Source: Streptomyces sp. NBC_01551
Lineage (GTDB): Bacteria; Actinomycetota; Actinomycetes; Streptomycetales; Streptomycetaceae
Direction: 5' to 3'
Assembly: GCF_026339935.1 (NCBI RefSeq)
Contig: NZ_JAPEPX010000001.1
Span: 5,049,501 to 5,113,500, forward strand
DNA: 64,000 nucleotides
The stretch's first letter is position 1; the number at the start of each line of letters is the position of its first letter. Positions 8,608 to 17,186 of this stretch are shown in pieces. The notes beneath the pieces are model-generated. The model saw nothing but the letters and a program-made list of their open reading frames with translations. It made no database searches and was not told where the DNA came from. The position numbers and the translations under genes were made by a program.

Positions 8608-10113
8608 ATGACCTCCTCTTCTTCCCCTTCCCAGGACGCGCGGGACGCACAGGACGTGCCGGACTCGCAGAGCTTCACCGAGAGCCTTCGGGCCGACGCC
8701 CTGATGGAAGAGGACGTCGCCTGGAGCCACGCGATCGACGGAGACCGGGACGGCGACCAGTTCGAGCGCTCCGAGCGCGCGGCCCTGCGCCGCGTGGCCG
8801 GCCTCTCCACCGAACTCGAAGACGTCACCGAGGTCGAGTACCGCCAGCTGCGCCTTGAGCGCGTGGTGCTCGTCGGCGTCTGGACCTCCGGCACGGTCAA
8901 CGACGCGGAGAACTCCCTCGCGGAGCTCGCCGCCCTCGCCGAGACCGCCGGCGCCCTCGTCCTCGACGGTGTCATCCAGCGCCGTGACAAGCCCGACCCG
9001 GCCACCTTCATCGGCTCCGGCAAGGCGCGCGAGCTGCGCGACATCGTGCTGGAGAGCGGCGCCGACACGGTGGTCTGCGACGGTGAGCTCAGCCCCGGCC
9101 AGCTCATCGCCCTCGAAGACGTCGTCAAGGTCAAGGTGGTCGACCGGACCGCCCTGATCCTCGACATCTTCGCCCAGCACGCCAAGTCCCGAGAGGGCAA
9201 GGCGCAGGTCGCGCTCGCGCAGATGCAGTACATGCTGCCGCGACTGCGAGGCTGGGGTCAGTCGCTGTCGCGTCAGATGGGTGGCGGCGGCGGTGGCGGC
9301 ATGGCCACCCGAGGCCCCGGTGAGACCAAGATCGAGACCGACCGGCGCCGGATCCGCGAGAAGATGGCGAAGATGCGCCGGGAGATCGCGGAGATGAAGA
9401 CCGGCCGCGAGATCAAGCGGCAGGAACGGCGCCGCAACAAGGTGCCCTCGGTCGCCATCGCCGGCTACACCAACGCCGGGAAGTCCTCCCTCCTCAACCG
9501 CCTCACGGGCGCGGGCGTGCTGGTGGAGAACGCGCTGTTCGCCACCCTCGACCCGACCGTGCGCCGGGCCGAGACGCCGAGCGGCCGGATCTACACCCTG
9601 GCCGACACCGTCGGCTTCGTCCGGCACCTGCCCCACCACCTGGTCGAGGCGTTCCGCTCCACGATGGAGGAGGTCGGCGACTCCGACCTCATCCTGCACA
9701 TCGTGGACGGCTCGCACCCGGCCCCGGAGGAGCAGCTGGCGGCGGTCCGCGAGGTCATCCGCGAGGTCGGCGCGGTCAACGTGCCCGAGATCGTGGTGAT
9801 CAACAAGGCGGACGCCGCGGACCCGCTGGTCCTGCAGCGGCTGCTGCGCATCGAGCGGCACTCCATCGCCGTCTCGGCCCGCACCGGCATGGGCATCACC
9901 GAGCTGCTCGCGCTCATCGACACCGAGCTGCCGCGGCCCGAGGTCGAGGTGGAGGCCCTGGTGCCGTACACCCGCGGCTCGCTGATCGCCCGGGCGCACG
10001 CCGAGGGCGAGGTCATCTCCGAGGAGCACATCCCGGAGGGCACCCTGCTCAAGGCGCGGGTCCACCAGGAACTGGCGGCGGACCTGGCTCCGTACGTACC
10101 GGCGAAGCGGTAG
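8608..10113 (+). CDS. hflX: GTPase HflX
   Basis: HflX is a ribosome-associated GTPase that splits stalled or stressed 70S ribosomes. The N-terminal HflX domain includes KPDPATFIGSGKARELRD and GETKIETDRRRIREK with a coiled-coil linker; the G domain shows G1 GYTNAGKS (residues 286-293), the G3-region DTVGFVRHLPH and G4 NKAD. Length is 501 residues, with a Ser/Gln/Asp-rich N-terminal extension of about 90 residues typical of Streptomyces. The ATG at 8608 has AAGGA upstream. A poly-Gly segment (GGGGGGG, about residue 229) precedes the family motif TRGPGETK, as in homologues. Intact. Confidence 0.95.
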   Translation: MTSSSSPSQDARDAQDVPDSQSFTESLRADALMEEDVAWSHAIDGDRDGDQFERSERAALRRVAGLSTELEDVTEVEYRQLRLERVVLVGVWTSGTVNDAENSLAELAALAETAGALVLDGVIQRRDKPDPATFIGSGKARELRDIVLESGADTVVCDGELSPGQLIALEDVVKVKVVDRTALILDIFAQHAKSREGKAQVALAQMQYMLPRLRGWGQSLSRQMGGGGGGGMATRGPGETKIETDRRRIREKMAKMRREIAEMKTGREIKRQERRRNKVPSVAIAGYTNAGKSSLLNRLTGAGVLVENALFATLDPTVRRAETPSGRIYTLADTVGFVRHLPHHLVEAFRSTMEEVGDSDLILHIVDGSHPAPEEQLAAVREVIREVGAVNVPEIVVINKADAADPLVLQRLLRIERHSIAVSARTGMGITELLALIDTELPRPEVEVEALVPYTRGSLIARAHAEGEVISEEHIPEGTLLKARVHQELAADLAPYVPAKR

Positions 10114-10169
10114 CGGTAATGGTTGCCGTGGCGGTTCGGGTGCCGATCCTCCGGTAGGCAGCACGTGAC

Positions 10170-10209
10170 ATGACTGAGGGCCCTCGCGATCGCGAGGGCC
10201 CTCAGTCAT
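10170..10209. terminator. perfect 40-bp palindrome between convergent genes
   Basis: ATGACTGAGGGCCCTCGCGA is followed at once by its exact reverse complement, with no unpaired loop in the DNA. It lies between hflX (+) and the serine protease gene (-) and should terminate transcription from both sides. Confidence 0.9.
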
Positions 10210-10249
10210 CTCATGGCCGCGGGTTGACGCCCGCCCGGCCCGCTCCTAC

Positions 10250-11428
10250 TTACTGCTTGCGGAACTTGCCGCTGACGCCCTCGAAGAGCTTCTTGGCCTC
10301 CGGGCCCAGCTTGGGGCCGGCCAGCCAGCCCGCCTTGGCGGGGCCGATCGAGGTGTTCGACACGAGCGCCGGCTTGCCGTCGCTGCCCGCCGCGATCCAG
10401 CCGCCGCCGGAGGAACCGCCGGTCATGGTGCAGCCGATGCGGTACATCACCGGGTCCGCCGCGACCAGCGAAAGCCGGCCCGGCTTGTCCGTGCACTGGT
10501 ACGCCTTCTGGCCGTCGAACGGGCGCGCCGCCGGGTAGCCCGTGGCCGTCATGTTCGCGATCTTCGGCACCGCCGGAGCGTTGAACTCCACCGGGAGCGC
10601 CGAACCGACCGTCTCCTCCAGGGACTTGCCCGTGCCCTTCTCCGGGGTCACGTGCAGCATCGCGAAGTCGTACGGGGCGCCCGCGCCGCCGGTGGGACCG
10701 CCGCTCGCGATCCACTGGTCCGAGGTCTGGGCCCAGTCGCTCCACCAGACGCCGAACGGAGCCACCTGCTCGCGGGGCGCGCCCTTGAGCGAGGCCGCCG
10801 GCTTGCCGGCGTTGTTGTACGACGGGACGAAGGCGATGTTCCGGTACCAGCCGCCGGCCTTGCCCGCGTGCACGCAGTGGCCCGCCGTCCAGACCATGTT
10901 GGACTTGCCCGGGTGGGCGGGGTCCTTGACCACGGTCGCCGAGCAGACCATCGAGCCCTCGGGGCCGTCGAAGAAGACCTTGCCGGCCTCCGGGACGTTC
11001 GCGTGGTACGGGGCGGCGGCGGGCTTGGCCGACACCGGAGCCGGGGTCGGGTCCGTCACGCCCTGGTCCTTGCCGGCGTCCGGGTCGACGGACGGGGCCT
11101 TCGGCTCCTCGGCGTCGCGCATCCGGTCCGGGTCCCACAGGTCCTCGATGATCGGGTTGACGTAGTCACCCGCCTCGCGGAGCCAGTCATCCTTGTTCCA
11201 GTTCTTCCACGCACCGCCCTTCCACTTCTCCAGGTCGATGCCGTGCTCCTTGAGCTTGTCCTTGAGCTGGTCCGGGATCTTGATCCCGTCGGCCCCGGAC
11301 GGAAGGCTCGCCGCCACGGTCGGCTTGGCGTCGCCGCCGGCCTCCCCGTCGCCCGGGCCGCAGGCCGCGGCGGTCAGCGCGAGCGCGGCCGCGCACAGGA
11401 CCGCGGTGAACGGTCGGTTCGGTCGCAT
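10250..11428 (-). CDS. trypsin-like serine protease, putative lipoprotein
   Basis: A 392-residue exported protein. The N-terminus MRPNRPFTAVLCAAALALTAAAC is a signal peptide ending in a Cys that may be lipidated, although the lipobox is imperfect. A linker rich in Lys/Asp/Trp and Pro (about residues 25-140) precedes a chymotrypsin-fold domain. The triad is visible: His in WTAGHC, Asp in YDFAMLHV, Ser in TGGSSGGGW. The oxyanion region GGSSGGG differs from the GDSGGP of trypsins and resembles glutamyl-endopeptidase/V8-like secreted proteases. The ATG at 11428 follows AGGGGGA. It is divergent from the siderophore operon and convergent with hflX. Confidence 0.85.
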   Translation of the reverse strand: MRPNRPFTAVLCAAALALTAAACGPGDGEAGGDAKPTVAASLPSGADGIKIPDQLKDKLKEHGIDLEKWKGGAWKNWNKDDWLREAGDYVNPIIEDLWDPDRMRDAEEPKAPSVDPDAGKDQGVTDPTPAPVSAKPAAAPYHANVPEAGKVFFDGPEGSMVCSATVVKDPAHPGKSNMVWTAGHCVHAGKAGGWYRNIAFVPSYNNAGKPAASLKGAPREQVAPFGVWWSDWAQTSDQWIASGGPTGGAGAPYDFAMLHVTPEKGTGKSLEETVGSALPVEFNAPAVPKIANMTATGYPAARPFDGQKAYQCTDKPGRLSLVAADPVMYRIGCTMTGGSSGGGWIAAGSDGKPALVSNTSIGPAKAGWLAGPKLGPEAKKLFEGVSGKFRKQ

Positions 11429-11647
11429 GTCGTAAGTCCCCCTGGTGGGTCGAGGCGTTGGTTGCAGTGGAGCGCAGCCCCCCACTATGCCGCTGCCGTT
11501 GGGGACGGCACAGGCCGGGGCGTGGTTCCTGACGGGCGGTGCCCGCCTGCGCCGGGAGGCACAGGGTAGGGCAAGGATCTTGGGTCCACCCGTGATCCGT
11601 GACCGTTCCCGTCGTTGGTACGTACGGGGGAAAGGGCGGGAGCGTTC

Positions 11648-13069
11648 ATGTTCGAGACGCAATCCGGAAGAGAAACCGGCAGCGCATTCCGTGCGGGAGG
11701 TCCGACACTCGTGGCTTTGACCGAACAGGCCGCGGCCGCGGCGACCGTACCGACGCAGGGGATCAGGGGATCCGCGGCCGGCGCGGAGGGGATCCTGCGC
11801 AGGCAGGCCCAACGGGAGTCGGCCGCCCGGACGTACGCGCGCTCCCTCCCGATCGTTCCGGTACGGGCCCGGGGAATGACGATCGAGGGCGCGGACGGAC
11901 GCCGCTACCTGGACTGCCTCTCGGGTGCCGGCACCCTCGCCCTCGGGCACAACCACCCGGTGGTGCTCGAAGCGATCCGGGGCGTGCTCGACTCGGGTGC
12001 CCCGCTGCACGTCCTGGACCTGGCGACCCCGGTCAAGGACGCCTTCACCAGCGAGCTGTTCGCGAACCTCCCGCCGGCGCTGGCGGCCGACGCCCGCATC
12101 CAGTTCTGCGGGCCGGCCGGGACCGACGCCGTCGAGGCCGCACTGAAGCTGGTGCGCACCGCCACCGGGCGCTCGGGGCTGCTGGCCTTCACCGGGGCGT
12201 ACCACGGCATGACCGCCGGGGCGCTCGCCGCTTCCGGGGGCGCGTCCGAGGTACGGGTGACCCGGCTGCCGTATCCGCGGGACTACCGCTGCCCGTTCGG
12301 TGTCGGCGGGGCCGAGGGTGCGCGGCTCGCCGCCACCTGGACGGAGAGTCTGCTGGACGACCCCAAGGGCGGAGTGCCCTCGCCCGCCGCGATGATCGTC
12401 GAACCGGTGCAGGGTGAGGGCGGGGTCATTCCCTCGCCCGACGCGTGGCTCCGCCGGATGCGGGAGATCACCGCGGATCGGGGCATCCCGCTGATCGCGG
12501 ACGAGGTGCAGAGCGGGGTCGGGCGCACCGGCGCCTTCTGGGGCGTCGACCACGCCGGGGTGGTGCCGGACGTGATGGTCCTGTCCAAGGCGATCGGTGG
12601 CAGCCTGCCGCTGGCGGTGATCGTGTACCGGGCCGAACTGGACGTGTGGGCCCCCGGCGCCCACGCCGGCACCTTCCGCGGCAACCAGCTGGCGATGGCG
12701 GCCGGCACCGCGACCCTGGCCCACGTCCGCCAGAACGGCCTCGCCGAGCGCGCGGCGACGCTGGGCGACCGGATGCTCGCGGCCCTGCGCGGGCTGATCC
12801 CGGCCCACCCGTGCGTCGGGGACGTGCGGGGCCGGGGCCTGATGATCGGCGTCGAACTCATCGACCCCGACACCGGCTCCGCCGCCCCGGCCCTCGCGGC
12901 GGCCGTCCGCCAGGAGTGCCTGGACCGCGGCCTGATCGTGGAACTCGGCGGCCGCCACTCCAGCGTCGTCCGCCTGCTGCCCCCGCTGACCGTGACGGAC
13001 GACCAGGCCACCGCCGTCCTCGACCGCCTGGCCGACGCCATCCCCGCCGCCGCCGGCCGGCCCCACTGA
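11648..13069 (+). CDS. class III aminotransferase, diaminobutyrate--2-oxoglutarate type
   Basis: A 473-residue PLP enzyme of the DABA/ornithine-type aminotransferase class. The PLP lysine is K314 in VLSKAIGGSLP; the cofactor-binding Asp lies in ADEVQSGVGRTG; GAYHGMTAG and TFRGNQLAMAAGTATL are also conserved. In siderophore clusters this family makes L-2,4-diaminobutyrate from aspartate semialdehyde. It is the first gene of a four-gene operon with two IucA/IucC synthetases, so supplying a diamine is the likely role. A GTG at 11711, 10 nt after GGAGG, is a credible alternative start that would remove 21 poorly conserved residues. Confidence 0.85.
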   Translation: MFETQSGRETGSAFRAGGPTLVALTEQAAAAATVPTQGIRGSAAGAEGILRRQAQRESAARTYARSLPIVPVRARGMTIEGADGRRYLDCLSGAGTLALGHNHPVVLEAIRGVLDSGAPLHVLDLATPVKDAFTSELFANLPPALAADARIQFCGPAGTDAVEAALKLVRTATGRSGLLAFTGAYHGMTAGALAASGGASEVRVTRLPYPRDYRCPFGVGGAEGARLAATWTESLLDDPKGGVPSPAAMIVEPVQGEGGVIPSPDAWLRRMREITADRGIPLIADEVQSGVGRTGAFWGVDHAGVVPDVMVLSKAIGGSLPLAVIVYRAELDVWAPGAHAGTFRGNQLAMAAGTATLAHVRQNGLAERAATLGDRMLAALRGLIPAHPCVGDVRGRGLMIGVELIDPDTGSAAPALAAAVRQECLDRGLIVELGGRHSSVVRLLPPLTVTDDQATAVLDRLADAIPAAAGRPH

Positions 13070-13085
13070 CCCCGAAGGACCCACG

Positions 13086-16000
13086 ATGCCCGACCCCTCC
13101 CTCCACCCGAACACGCCGGAGCCTCCCCCGGCACCCACCGGCCGCCCGCCCCTCCCATCGAGCCCGTCATCCCCCCACCGCGCCCCCGCCCCAACTCCAC
13201 CGCAGACCATGCCGGACTCCCACCGCGCCCCCGCCTCAACGCCGCCGCAGGCCACACCGGACTCCCACCCGGCCCCACCCCGCTGGCCGGCGCCCACCCC
13301 GACACCCCCGGTGTCGGTCGAGCCCGCCAGGCGGGACCTTCACCAGCCCCCGCCCCGCTGGCCGGCCCCCGCCGAGCCGCCGCTGCCAACCACTCCGGAG
13401 CCCCAGGCAGCGCCGTCCCGCTGGCCGGCCCCTGCCCCGACGGCTCCGCAGGCCGCCGAGCCGGGCACGCGGGAGCCTCACCAGGCGCCGTCCCGCATCG
13501 CTGACGGCCCTGCCCCGGCAGCCTTGACGGCCCCCGAGCCGGGCACGCTGGAGACCCACGCGGCGCCGGCCACCCACCCGGCGCCCTCCGAGCCCCCGCT
13601 GGCCACGCCGCCGGGGCCCCACGCAGGGCCGTCTCGCTGGCCGGCCCTCGCCCCGACCGCTCCGCAGGGCGCCGAGCCGGGCACGCGGGAGCCCCGCCAG
13701 GCGCCGCCCCGCATCGCTGACGACCCTGCCCCGGCAGCCCCGACGACCCCCGAGCCGGGCCTGCTGGAGACCCACGCGGCGCCGGCCACCCAGCCGGCTC
13801 CCGCCGCACCGCCAGAGCCCCACGCGGCGCTGACCCGCTGGCCGGCTCCCGCCGTGCGCCCGCCGGGATCAGTGGCTGCGCCGGCCCCCCTGTCCCTCCC
13901 GGGCGCGGAGACTTCGGAAGCGCGCCCCGGCCAGACGCCCCTTCCTGCGTCAGGCATGCCGGTCGCGCACGGCGCATCCACCCCGCAGCCTGGCCCGACC
14001 CTCCCGACGGCCCTCCCGACGGCCGGCACGCCGTGGTACGCAGCGGAGCGGGCTCCCGCGCCGCACGCGGACCAGGAGCCCCTCCCGGCGTCGGGAACAC
14101 CGACCGCGCAAGCGGGCGAAGGGGCTACCACCCCGCAGCCTGACCGCACGCCCCTGACAACGCGCGGGACTGCCGATTCGGAGCCCGGGCCGTCGTCTCC
14201 GTCGGCATCGGGAACGCCTGAGGAGGAGCAGGGGGTTCCCATGCCGCAGCCCGGCAACCCGGTCGCCTACCCGGCGTTGGGCATGCCGGGCGGGCCGGCG
14301 GATGCCCCGCAGCCCTCGGCCCGGGGCGAGGATGCCGCTCCCGGCTCCGGGGCCGGGGATCCGCAGACGGGCACACCCGGAGCCCGGCCGGCAGCGGCCG
14401 CCCCAGCGGCGCCGTGGGGGGCTTCCGGTGCCCTGGCCGGAGGTAAGCCGGGGGCTCCGGGCGGGCGCTCCGAAGGCGGCGTCGGGTCCGTCCCGGACGT
14501 GGCGGGCGAGGTGCCCGGGCAGGAGGGCTCCGCAGGGGCTGGCCCCGTACCCGCGCCGGCTCCGTACGGCGAACCGGTGCAGTATCCGGCGGCCAGCGTG
14601 CCCCGGCAGAAGGACGGCATGGCCAGACCCCGGGTCGGCGGGTCCGGACCCGTCGGGCCCGAACCGGCCGCGCTGCCCGACCTCCTGGACCACCCCGACC
14701 CGGCCGTCGCCGCAGAGGCCGCCGCGGTGGAGAACCTGCTGCGGTGCTGGGTCCGCGAGAACGGCATCGGCCGGCCCGACGGCCCGGTCGGCACCCTGCT
14801 GCGCATCCCCCTCCCCGCATCCGGCGCGGCCCTGCTCGTCCCCGTCCGGTACTGGTCCCCGGCCGGCTGGCACCGCTTCTCCCCGCCCCGGTTCGAAGGC
14901 GCGCCCTCCCACGCCCCCGCCCTGGACGCCGTCACCCTCGCCGCCCTGATCGCCCGCGAGGGCAACCCCGCCGGCCGCGGCGGCGCCGACCTCGTCGGCC
15001 GGGTCGCCGACTCGGTGCAGCGCACCGCCGAGTTCATCGCCGACCGGCGCGAACACCCTGCCCCACCCGCGCCCGTAGCCGGGGACCTCTTCCTCACCTC
15101 CGAACAGTCGCTTCTCCTCGGACACCCGCTGCACCCCACCCCGAAGAGCCGCGAAGGCCTCTCCGAAGCGGAAGTGCGCCCCTACTCACCCGAACTCCAC
15201 GGCTCCTTCCCCCTCCACTGGCTGGCGGTCGCCCCCGCCGCCCTCGCCACCGACTCCGCCTGGACCGAACGCGGACGCCTCGTCTCCGCCGCGCAACTCC
15301 TCGGCCGGCTCGCCCCCGGACTCCGGATGCCCGACGGCGCCACCCCCCTTCCCCTGCACCCCTGGCAGGCCCGCGACCTGCTGCGGCGCCCCGCCGTCAC
15401 CGCCCTCCGCGACGCGGGACTCCTGACCGACCTCGGCCCGCACGGCGAGCCCTGGCACCCCACCTCCTCCGTCCGCACCGTCCACCGCCCCGGCGCACCC
15501 GCGATGCTCAAGCTCTCCCTGGGCCTGCGCATCACCAACTCCCGCCGCGAGAACCTCCGCAAGGAACTCCACCGCGGTGTCGAGGTGCACCGACTGCTCC
15601 GCACCGGCCTGGCGGAGCAGTGGCAGTCGGCCCACCCCGGCTTCGACATCGTCCGCGACCCCGCCTGGGTCGCCGTCGACGCCCCGGACGGCACCCCCGT
15701 CCAAGGACTCGACGTCCTGCTGCGCCACAACCCCTTCCGCTCCGCCGACGACGCCCTCTGCATCGCCGCGCTCACCGCACCCCGCCCCCTGCCCGGCGCT
15801 CGGACCGCCATGCGCTCCCGTCTCGCCGAGATCGTGTCCCGTCTCGCCGTCGCCACCGGGCGCTCCACCTCCGCCGTCGCCGCCGAGTGGTTCCTGCGCT
15901 ACCTGGACCACGTCGTCCTGCCGGTGCTCGCGTTCGACGCGCTCGCCGGGATCGCCCTCGAAGCGCACCAGCAGAACACCCTGGTCGTCCTCGACGCTGT

Positions 16001-16415
16001 CGGCTGGCCCATCGGCGGCCGCTACCGCGACAACCAGGGCTACTACTTCCGCGCCTCCCGCCGCGCGGAACTGGAGCGCCGGCTCCCCGGCATCGGCAGC
16101 GTCAGCGACACCTTCGTCTCCGACGCCGTCACCGACGAACGCTTCGCGTACTACCTCGGCATCAACAACGTGCTCGGCCTCATCGGGGCCTTCGGATCCC
16201 AACGGCTCGCCGATGAGCGCGTGCTCCTCGCCGCCTTCCGCCGCTTCCTCGGCAAGGCCGCCGGCCTCGGCCCGCTCCCGGCACGGCTGCTCGACTCACC
16301 CACCCTGCGCTGCAAGGCGAATCTGCTCACCCGCCTGGGCGGCCTCGACGAACTCGTCGGTCCCGTCGACACCCAATCCGTCTACGTCACCATCGCCAAC
16401 CCCCTTCACGATTGA
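13086..16415 (+). CDS. IucA/IucC family siderophore synthetase with ~510-residue Pro-rich N-terminal region
   Basis: The last ~580 residues form a normal NRPS-independent siderophore synthetase, which condenses a carboxylate such as citrate with an amine using ATP: LPLHPWQARDLL, HPTSSVRTVHR, MLKLSLGLRITNSRREN, FLRYLDHVVLPVL, EAHQQNTLVVLD and the C-terminal FerR-like Fe-S/FhuF-type fold. The first ~510 codons encode a Pro/Ala/Thr-rich sequence with a 72-residue tandem repeat. The ATG at 13086 is 17 nt after the aminotransferase stop with GAAGGA upstream, so the long form is possible. An in-frame ATG at 14619, with AAGGA upstream, would give a 598-residue protein of usual family length. Which start is used is undecided. 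No other IucA/IucC protein in this window has such an extension. Confidence 0.8.
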   Translation: MPDPSLHPNTPEPPPAPTGRPPLPSSPSSPHRAPAPTPPQTMPDSHRAPASTPPQATPDSHPAPPRWPAPTPTPPVSVEPARRDLHQPPPRWPAPAEPPLPTTPEPQAAPSRWPAPAPTAPQAAEPGTREPHQAPSRIADGPAPAALTAPEPGTLETHAAPATHPAPSEPPLATPPGPHAGPSRWPALAPTAPQGAEPGTREPRQAPPRIADDPAPAAPTTPEPGLLETHAAPATQPAPAAPPEPHAALTRWPAPAVRPPGSVAAPAPLSLPGAETSEARPGQTPLPASGMPVAHGASTPQPGPTLPTALPTAGTPWYAAERAPAPHADQEPLPASGTPTAQAGEGATTPQPDRTPLTTRGTADSEPGPSSPSASGTPEEEQGVPMPQPGNPVAYPALGMPGGPADAPQPSARGEDAAPGSGAGDPQTGTPGARPAAAAPAAPWGASGALAGGKPGAPGGRSEGGVGSVPDVAGEVPGQEGSAGAGPVPAPAPYGEPVQYPAASVPRQKDGMARPRVGGSGPVGPEPAALPDLLDHPDPAVAAEAAAVENLLRCWVRENGIGRPDGPVGTLLRIPLPASGAALLVPVRYWSPAGWHRFSPPRFEGAPSHAPALDAVTLAALIAREGNPAGRGGADLVGRVADSVQRTAEFIADRREHPAPPAPVAGDLFLTSEQSLLLGHPLHPTPKSREGLSEAEVRPYSPELHGSFPLHWLAVAPAALATDSAWTERGRLVSAAQLLGRLAPGLRMPDGATPLPLHPWQARDLLRRPAVTALRDAGLLTDLGPHGEPWHPTSSVRTVHRPGAPAMLKLSLGLRITNSRRENLRKELHRGVEVHRLLRTGLAEQWQSAHPGFDIVRDPAWVAVDAPDGTPVQGLDVLLRHNPFRSADDALCIAALTAPRPLPGARTAMRSRLAEIVSRLAVATGRSTSAVAAEWFLRYLDHVVLPVLAFDALAGIALEAHQQNTLVVLDAVGWPIGGRYRDNQGYYFRASRRAELERRLPGIGSVSDTFVSDAVTDERFAYYLGINNVLGLIGAFGSQRLADERVLLAAFRRFLGKAAGLGPLPARLLDSPTLRCKANLLTRLGGLDELVGPVDTQSVYVTIANPLHD
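13413..13844 (+). repeat. two tandem 216-bp repeats in the Pro-rich region
   Basis: Units start at 13413 and 13629, each beginning with codons for PSRWPA and holding TREP, RIAD and ETHAAPAT; they differ at about 9 of the first 57 residues. Shorter RWPAP fragments before and after suggest older decayed copies. Confidence 0.85.
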
Positions 16416-16446
16416 CGCGCCACCACCGATGCGGAGAAGAGCACCG

Positions 16447-17085
16447 ATGCCCTCCACCGACGACACCGTCGAACTGCGCCTCACCGCCGAGCTGTTGCCC
16501 CGGCTCGCCGAGGCCGACCTGTTGGACTCCCCGGCCGCGTGGGGGGCCGCCACCACTCCGGTAGGAGCCTTCCGCCTCGAACCCGTACGGCTCGACCGCG
16601 ACCTGGAACTCCTCACCCGCTGGATGAACGACCCCGAGGTGGCCGCCTACTGGGAACTCGCCGGGCCCGCCACCGCCACAGCCGCCCACCTGCGGGCGCA
16701 GCTCGACGGCGACGGCCGCAGCATCCCCTGCCTCGGCCTCCTCGACGGCACGCCGATGAGCTACTGGGAGATCTACCGGGCCGACCTCGACCCGCTGTCC
16801 CGCCATTACCCGGCGCGCCCCCACGACACGGGTATCCACCTGCTCATCGGAGACGGCACGAACCGCGGCCGCGGCCTGGGCACCGCACTGCTGCGCGCCG
16901 TCGCCGACCTGGTCTTCGACAACCGGCCTCGCTGCACACGCGTCATCGCCGAACCGGACATCCGCAACACCCCCTCCGTAACTGCCTTCCTGAACTCCGG
17001 TTTCCGCTCTCCCGCGGAAATCGAGCTCCCCGACAAGCGCGCCGCGCTGATGATCCGGGAACGGGCGCTGCGCAATCTCCTCTGA
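16447..17085 (+). CDS. GNAT-type siderophore acyltransferase (IucB/RhbD-like)
   Basis: A 212-residue acetyltransferase of the siderophore-associated group. Visible family features are FRLEPVRLDRDLELLTRWMNDPEVAAYWEL, the substrate-side SYWEIYRADLDPLSRHY and the acetyl-CoA loop GTNRGRGLGTALLRA, followed by TRVIAEPDIRNTPSV and a C-terminal YRSPAE-like FRSPAEIELPDKRAALMI. Members acylate hydroxylamines or amines of lysine, ornithine or diaminopropane in hydroxamate siderophores such as aerobactin and rhizobactin. No N-monooxygenase gene is nearby, so the acyl acceptor is unclear. It lies 31 bp after the first synthetase; the ATG at 16447 follows GGAGAAGAG. Confidence 0.85.
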   Translation: MPSTDDTVELRLTAELLPRLAEADLLDSPAAWGAATTPVGAFRLEPVRLDRDLELLTRWMNDPEVAAYWELAGPATATAAHLRAQLDGDGRSIPCLGLLDGTPMSYWEIYRADLDPLSRHYPARPHDTGIHLLIGDGTNRGRGLGTALLRAVADLVFDNRPRCTRVIAEPDIRNTPSVTAFLNSGFRSPAEIELPDKRAALMIRERALRNLL

Positions 17086-17186
17086 CTGCCGCCCTGATCC
17101 CCGACCCCCTTCGCGCGTCCCGCTTCAGGCTCTCCCTTCGAAAACTCTGCGTCGCGCAGCAAAGTTCCCGATCTCCGAGGAGTCCC

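Noticed and set aside
12283-15134. Large minus-strand open frames opposite the Pro-rich siderophore region
   Set aside because: They are the complement of a Pro/Ala-rich frame, rich in Gly/Arg, with no recognisable domain or ribosome-binding site.
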